Below are positions 58,987 through 64,000 of a DNA stretch of 64,000 nucleotides, piece after piece. The stretch lies in assembly GCA_002716125.1 (NCBI GenBank), contig PAZH01000007.1:28540-92539 (forward strand). Reading direction: 5' to 3'. The number at the start of each line of letters is the position of its first letter. Position 1 is the first letter of the stretch. The notes beneath the pieces were generated by a model, which ran no database searches, was not told the origin of the DNA, and saw only the letters and a program-made list of their open reading frames with translations. The stretch is from Rhodospirillaceae bacterium (GTDB lineage: Bacteria > Pseudomonadota > Alphaproteobacteria > UBA8366). Made by a program: the position numbers and the translations under genes.

Positions 58987-61104
58987 TTGAGGGGGGACAA
59001 GATGCAGAATTTAAAGATTTCCCAAAAATTATTTGGTGGCTTTTTTATTGTTCTTGCCGTGCTGGCGTTAGCTGTGGGCACATCGATTTGGGGTATTAAA
59101 GGTCTGCAAGACAACACCGATAGGATTGTTAATCTTCGGATGCCGACGGCGCAGGCCAGTCAGCAAATGATGAACAACATAAATGCGTCGCTCGCGGCTT
59201 TACGCGGCTGGATGCTGATCGAAAACCCGACCTTCAAAAAACAACGGGCCGCCGTTTGGGCGAATATAGACCAAACACGCCAAACGATGGACCAGCTGTC
59301 CGCCAATTGGACCAATCCGGAGAACGTAAAGGTTTGGACGGAGTTTAAAGAAACGCTCGAAGAATTCCGGGTGGCGCAGCAGCAAGTCGAAGACATCAGT
59401 CACACACCAGATGAGCAGCCGGCGACGAAAATCCTGGTCGAGGCGGCCGCACCGCTCGCCGCGGTCATGGTGGCGAAGATCACGGAAATGATCGACGACG
59501 AACTTTCGCGGGCGGGAGAGGCCGATGGAAACCGTGTGCCGATATTGGGCGTCATGGCTGATGTCCGCGGGACCTTGGGTCTAAGCCTGGCAAATATCCG
59601 GGCCTACCTTTTGACGGGCGATCCGAAGTTCGCGGAGAAATTCGACAAACTCTGGGCGAAGAATGAGGTGCGTTTCAAGGATTTGCAGGCGGTTTCGACA
59701 TTGCTCAACGAAACGCAGTTCGCCGCTTTCGAAGCTTTCGCGGAGAACCGCGTGAAGTTTGCACCGCTGCCGCCGAAGATGTTCGACATTCGCGGTTCGA
59801 AGAAATGGAACATGGCCAACTATCTATTGGCAACCGAGGCGGCGCCGCGCGCGGGCAAGTTGCTGACTCATCTGACCGGTGCATTGCAGCCGGACGGCTC
59901 GCGTGTCGGTGGGATGGTCGCGAATCAGAAACAGTTGTTCTCTCTGGACGCGGAGACCAATAGGTCCGACACGCGTTTTCTTTTGACCGGTCAATGGATT
60001 CTCCTCGCGGTCGGTCTCATCTTGAGTATCGCGATTGCGGTCGTCACGGCCCGTGCGATTTCGAAGCCGGTTGTTCAGATGACCGGCGCAATGGGTCGAC
60101 TGGCCGACGGGGATGTTAGCGCAGATGTGCCGGCGCAGGGGCGGCAGGATGAGATCGGCCAGATGGCGCACGCCGTTCAGGTCTTCAAAGACAATATGAT
60201 CAAGGCACGCGAACTGGAGAGCGAGCAAGCGGCCGCACATGCGGCCGAGCAAAAACGTGCTCAGACGATCGATAATCGAACAGGGACCTTCGACTCGGTT
60301 ATTTCCGGGGCGCTGGAAAGCGTCACGGCCGCGACCGAGCAGATGCGCTCTTCTTCGACGAGCCTTTCGACGCTAGCGTCCAATACGAACGAGAAATCGG
60401 TCGCTGTCGCGGCCGCGGCCGGACAGGCGTCGTCCAATGTCCAAACGGTTGCTGCGGCGGCTGAAGAGCTGAGCGCCTCCATCTCGGAGATCAGCCGGCA
60501 AGTCAGCCAATCGACCGAAATCGCCTCTAGTGCGGTTGAGCGGGTGGACCGCGCCAACCAGGAAGTTCAGGGTCTCGTTTCCGCGGCCGAGCGAATTGGC
60601 GAGGTTGTGGAACAGATCACCGATATTGCGGCACAGACGAACTTGCTCGCGCTGAATGCCACAATCGAAGCCGCCCGTGCCGGCGATGCCGGTAAAGGTT
60701 TCGCGGTCGTCGCGACGGAGGTGAAGAGCCTGGCCACGCAAACGGCCGAGGTGACGGAACAGATTGGCGCTCAAATCGGTGATATTCGATCGGCCACACA
60801 AAGCGCCGTCAGCGGTATCGAGAGCATCGGCACCGTCATAAACGAGATGCGCGATATTTCGATGACGATTTCCGGTGCGGTTGAAGAGCAGGGTGCCGCG
60901 ACGAAGGAGATTGCCCGTAACGTCGAGCAGGCGGCGACGGTGACGGAAGAAGTGACGACGAACATTATCGAAGTGACACGCGGCGCCGAAGAAACCGGCA
61001 CCTCAGCGGCGGAAGTCCTGAAGGCGGCGGAGAGCCTTTCGCAAGAAGCAAGCGACGTGCGGTCCGAAGTCGATCACTTCCTCGACGACATCAAAGCGGC
61101 GTAA
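58987..61104 (+). CDS. Methyl-accepting chemotaxis protein (4HB-type sensor, HAMP, MA domain)
   Basis: 705 aa; N-terminal TM, HAMP-like region, 'ITDIAAQTNLLALNATIEAARAGDAGKGFAVVATEVKSLATQTAEVT'. Confidence 0.95.
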   Translation: MRGDKMQNLKISQKLFGGFFIVLAVLALAVGTSIWGIKGLQDNTDRIVNLRMPTAQASQQMMNNINASLAALRGWMLIENPTFKKQRAAVWANIDQTRQTMDQLSANWTNPENVKVWTEFKETLEEFRVAQQQVEDISHTPDEQPATKILVEAAAPLAAVMVAKITEMIDDELSRAGEADGNRVPILGVMADVRGTLGLSLANIRAYLLTGDPKFAEKFDKLWAKNEVRFKDLQAVSTLLNETQFAAFEAFAENRVKFAPLPPKMFDIRGSKKWNMANYLLATEAAPRAGKLLTHLTGALQPDGSRVGGMVANQKQLFSLDAETNRSDTRFLLTGQWILLAVGLILSIAIAVVTARAISKPVVQMTGAMGRLADGDVSADVPAQGRQDEIGQMAHAVQVFKDNMIKARELESEQAAAHAAEQKRAQTIDNRTGTFDSVISGALESVTAATEQMRSSSTSLSTLASNTNEKSVAVAAAAGQASSNVQTVAAAAEELSASISEISRQVSQSTEIASSAVERVDRANQEVQGLVSAAERIGEVVEQITDIAAQTNLLALNATIEAARAGDAGKGFAVVATEVKSLATQTAEVTEQIGAQIGDIRSATQSAVSGIESIGTVINEMRDISMTISGAVEEQGAATKEIARNVEQAATVTEEVTTNIIEVTRGAEETGTSAAEVLKAAESLSQEASDVRSEVDHFLDDIKAA

Positions 61105-61235
61105 AGATTCCACAGAGCCCGCCCGCTGGAGGGAAATTTTCCATCGGTCGGGTCGGCGGATTTGGAGATATGGCCCGCCCGGTCATCGACCTTTAAGATC
61201 GGCGCATAAGTTCAATTGCGTATTCTAAGGGTTTT

Positions 61236-61919
61236 GTGCCGATGTCCCGTTCCGACCTCCCGTGGCTGACCTTCGATTGCTACGATACGCTGGTGCGTTA
61301 CTCAGAAGGCAAAGCGGCCGCCTTGGCGGGGCTGGTCCGGGGAAAAGGCGGCGACACTGCCGCCGTTGACCGGGCCCAAGCAACTTTTGAAGCGCGGGAA
61401 CGGTCAATTCAATCCGGGTCGTTTATGATTCTTGTGGACGTTCTGAAGGAAAGTTTGCGGGACGCCCTCGACGCCGCGAGCCTGCCTTATTCGCCTGAAG
61501 ACGACGAGATCATTTTGGACGCGGTCCGCGCCGCTGCGCCTTTTCCCGACGTGACGGCAGCGATCAGAGATTTACGATCGGACCACCGTCTGGCGATCCT
61601 CTCCAACTCGCAACCGGATATCATTTCCCACAATATCGCGTCGATCGGCATCGAGTTCGACGCGGTTGTATTGGCGGCGGAAGCGAAATGCTACAAGCCG
61701 GACCCCGGCATGTTCCAGGCGTTGTTGGCCCGTATTCAAGCCGCGCCGGTCGACGTGACGCATATCGCGCAAAGCTTCTATCACGATATGCGAACGGCCA
61801 AAGACCTTGGGTTCGGGCGCCGCATTTGGGTCAATCGCTATGGTCGCGAAGGCGATCCCGCCTATACCCCGGATGCGGAACTGCGGGACCTGACGGGGGT
61901 TCGTGCCGCGCTTTCCTGA
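61236..61919 (+). CDS. HAD-superfamily hydrolase, haloacid dehalogenase type II-like
   Basis: 227 aa; 'LTFDCYDTLVRY', 'LAILSNSQPDI', 'KCYKPDPGMFQALL'. Confidence 0.9.
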   Translation: MPMSRSDLPWLTFDCYDTLVRYSEGKAAALAGLVRGKGGDTAAVDRAQATFEARERSIQSGSFMILVDVLKESLRDALDAASLPYSPEDDEIILDAVRAAAPFPDVTAAIRDLRSDHRLAILSNSQPDIISHNIASIGIEFDAVVLAAEAKCYKPDPGMFQALLARIQAAPVDVTHIAQSFYHDMRTAKDLGFGRRIWVNRYGREGDPAYTPDAELRDLTGVRAALS

Positions 61920-62002
61920 TGTCGTTCCCGGACGCGCTATATTGGTCGAAATCGCGGCTTGTCCTAAGTGTCTTCGTGAATGGGAAATAGGAGGTAGCAG
62001 CG

Positions 62003-62881
62003 ATGAGCGGAGGATCGAAACTCAGGAAATTGATGGGCGAAAGTATGGTCGTCGCGCCGGGCGCCTATGACGGTCTGACGGCACGGTTGATCTCACAAGC
62101 TGACTTCGCCGCTGTTTACATGACCGGCGGTGGTACGTCTTCTGGCTTCGGTTATCCGGATTACGGCCTATTGACGATGAGCGAGATGGTCGAGAATGCG
62201 GGACGGATCGTCGATGCGGTCGATTTGCCGGTGATTTCAGATGCCGACAATGGCTACGGCAATGAGTTGAACACATATCGCACGATCCGCGCCTTCGAGA
62301 AGGCCGGTGTCGCTGGCGTTCATATTGAAGATCAGGCCTTTCCGAAGAAGTGCGGTCATCTCGATGACAAAGAGCTCATCCCGCTTGAAGACTACGTCGC
62401 GAAGATTCGAGCCGCTGCCGACGCGCGACGGAGCGACGATTTCGTTATCATCGCGCGTACCGATGCGCGGGCGTCGCTCGGCTTCGAGGAGGGGGTTCGC
62501 CGATGCAATGCGGCGCTCGAAGCCGGCGCGGATGTGGCGTTTCTCGAAGCAATGCAGACAGTTGATGAGCTGAAGTCCGCCCCAAAAGAAATCCATGGGC
62601 CATGTCTTTTGAATGTCGTACGCGGTGGAAAGACGCCGGACGTCTCGTTCGCGGAAGCGGAAGAGATGGGCTACAAGATCGCGATCGTGCCGGGCCTGCT
62701 GCTGATCCAGGCAATCGGCGCCTGCGATCAAGCGCTCGCCGACATGAAAGCGGAAGGCCGGCATCCCAAACCGCTCGCCGACCTCAGCCCGGCTGATGCC
62801 TTCGCGCGTGTCGGTGCCGCCGAGTGGGATCCGCGCCGCGAGCAATACCGTGAGCCGGCGGTGAAGGACGCTGCGGAATAA
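62003..62881 (+). CDS. Isocitrate lyase/PEP mutase superfamily lyase (second copy)
   Basis: 292 aa; 'LPVISDADNGYGNELNTYRTIRAFEKAGVAGVHIEDQAFPKKCGH'. Confidence 0.93.
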   Translation: MSGGSKLRKLMGESMVVAPGAYDGLTARLISQADFAAVYMTGGGTSSGFGYPDYGLLTMSEMVENAGRIVDAVDLPVISDADNGYGNELNTYRTIRAFEKAGVAGVHIEDQAFPKKCGHLDDKELIPLEDYVAKIRAAADARRSDDFVIIARTDARASLGFEEGVRRCNAALEAGADVAFLEAMQTVDELKSAPKEIHGPCLLNVVRGGKTPDVSFAEAEEMGYKIAIVPGLLLIQAIGACDQALADMKAEGRHPKPLADLSPADAFARVGAAEWDPRREQYREPAVKDAAE

Positions 62882-62884
62882 GAA

Positions 62885-63832
62885 CTAACGCAGTGGCGGT
62901 TGTTGCCGCTCTCGGCGCGCCACATCGATTTGGTGGCGGATACGGTCGTCCAACGAAGGCGGCGTGTAGCCAAGGTCACGCTCCAGGCGTGCGCCGTCCA
63001 TTCGATTGATCTGCTCGAATCCGGCCGCGTCCGGTGCGAAGGCAATCTCGGCATCTGGTAGAATGGCGCGCAGCTTTTCGGCAATCTCGCCGAGTGAAAC
63101 ACGGTGGGTCGGCACGCAGTAGACATCGCGCTCGAGGCGCGTGGCGAAGGCAAGCCGAATAAGACATTCGGCGACATCCTCAACATAAATGTAAGCGGAC
63201 GTCTGTGACGCGATCACAGGACTGACATACGGTTCGCCGATCGCTACAGCCGAGATCATGGCTGAGGCAGCAGCGCTCCGGCCGGTCACGCGACCATGTC
63301 CGAAAACGGTGCAAATTCGGAGCCCGCGGCTATCGAGCCCGGTATTCGCGAGATAAGCGCGGGCAGCCAACTCGTTGGCTTGCTTGGCCACCCCATATAG
63401 CGAGAAGGGAAATCGGAGCGATTCTTCATTGAGAACGGTTTCCCCGTGGTCCGATTGGTCGCCATAGACGGCGATGGAGCTCGGATAGACCACCCGTTTG
63501 ACGCCAAGCCGGCTCGCGGCGTCGAAGATGTTGTTGGTCCCGCCGATGTTCACGTCGCAGCCGCGGCTTGGATCTTCCTCAGACGTGGGCGGCAAGATGG
63601 CCGCCGTGTGAATGATCCGGCTTACTTGATTGTCTGAGATCGCGGTTTCGATAGCGGACAAATCGGTCACATCCGCTTCGGCAACGCGTACTTTCCCACG
63701 CTGTTGCAATTCTTCCAGACCCGACAGGGGTGAGACGCGATCGAGCGCTAGGACTTCTTCGCCCCGTTCGACAAGCTTGTGCACTATCCGAGATGCGATG
63801 AGGCCTCCGGCACCGGTGACGAGCACAGTCAT
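62885..63832 (-). CDS. NAD-dependent epimerase/dehydratase
   Basis: 315 aa; 'VLVTGAGGLIASRIVHKLVERGEEVLALDRV', 'YPSSIAVYG', 'YGVAKQANE'. Confidence 0.9.
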   Translation of the reverse strand: MTVLVTGAGGLIASRIVHKLVERGEEVLALDRVSPLSGLEELQQRGKVRVAEADVTDLSAIETAISDNQVSRIIHTAAILPPTSEEDPSRGCDVNIGGTNNIFDAASRLGVKRVVYPSSIAVYGDQSDHGETVLNEESLRFPFSLYGVAKQANELAARAYLANTGLDSRGLRICTVFGHGRVTGRSAAASAMISAVAIGEPYVSPVIASQTSAYIYVEDVAECLIRLAFATRLERDVYCVPTHRVSLGEIAEKLRAILPDAEIAFAPDAAGFEQINRMDGARLERDLGYTPPSLDDRIRHQIDVARRERQQPPLR

Positions 63833-63836
63833 ATTC

Positions 63837-64000
63837 CTAAACCTCCATCGCCATACCGTCTGTTGCGGGATCGGCGCCGCCGTCCCATTTGCCGTCCTTG
63901 ATGCGGATGGCGTGGACCCAGGCGAAGGTGTAGCTCACCGGATGGCGCAAGATCGGATACCCTTGATCGCGGAGGTCTCTTTCGGCGGATCGTAAGATGC
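63837..64000 (-). CDS. C-terminal fragment of gamma-glutamyltransferase (rest outside window)
   Basis: RC translation ...LRDQGYPILRHPVSYTFAWVHAIRIKDGKWDGGADPATDGMAMEV-stop resembles Ggt C-terminus; runs off window edge. Confidence 0.6.
   Translation of the reverse strand, partial: ILRSAERDLRDQGYPILRHPVSYTFAWVHAIRIKDGKWDGGADPATDGMAMEV

Noticed and set aside
1-64000. CRISPR array, toxin-antitoxin, restriction-modification, phage or transposon modules
   Set aside because: No spaced direct repeats, no nuclease/transposase/integrase motifs in the ORF track.

Overview
The window is 64 kb of high-coding-density chromosome, most likely from an alphaproteobacterium (Rhodospirillales-like; inferred from gene content and protein character, not from a search). 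I found no CRISPR array, transposase, integrase, phage module or rRNA. Housekeeping blocks: sahR-metF-metH, mlaA-mlaC, ettA, rpoD, dnaG, a YqeY-like gene, carA, leuA, pmbA and a tRNA with a CAU anticodon. These are interleaved with catabolic genes: acyl-CoA synthetases, CaiB/BaiF CoA-transferase, hyuAB with an M28 peptidase, two isocitrate lyase/PEP-mutase paralogues, a citryl-CoA-lyase-like gene, maleylacetate reductase, TauD, a flavin-dependent monooxygenase, a TPP enzyme, and others. The best non-ORF signals are: (1) an unlisted 18-codon Leu-rich leader peptide ORF (MTKLTTIRLLGLRLIGPA) about 290 bp upstream of leuA, with a sigma70-like promoter that places the start codon almost at the predicted transcript 5' end, followed by hairpins, which looks like ribosome-mediated attenuation; (2) a perfect 16-bp palindrome ATAAAGATATCTTTAT upstream of the ArsR-methyltransferase (SahR-like) gene that heads metF-metH; (3) a nested, mutually exclusive inverted-repeat structure downstream of rpoD; (4) a small overlooked zinc-ribbon ORF; (5) a 567-aa membrane-anchored protein I could not assign to a family. 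I did not see convincing evidence of a wholly new defence or mobile system.
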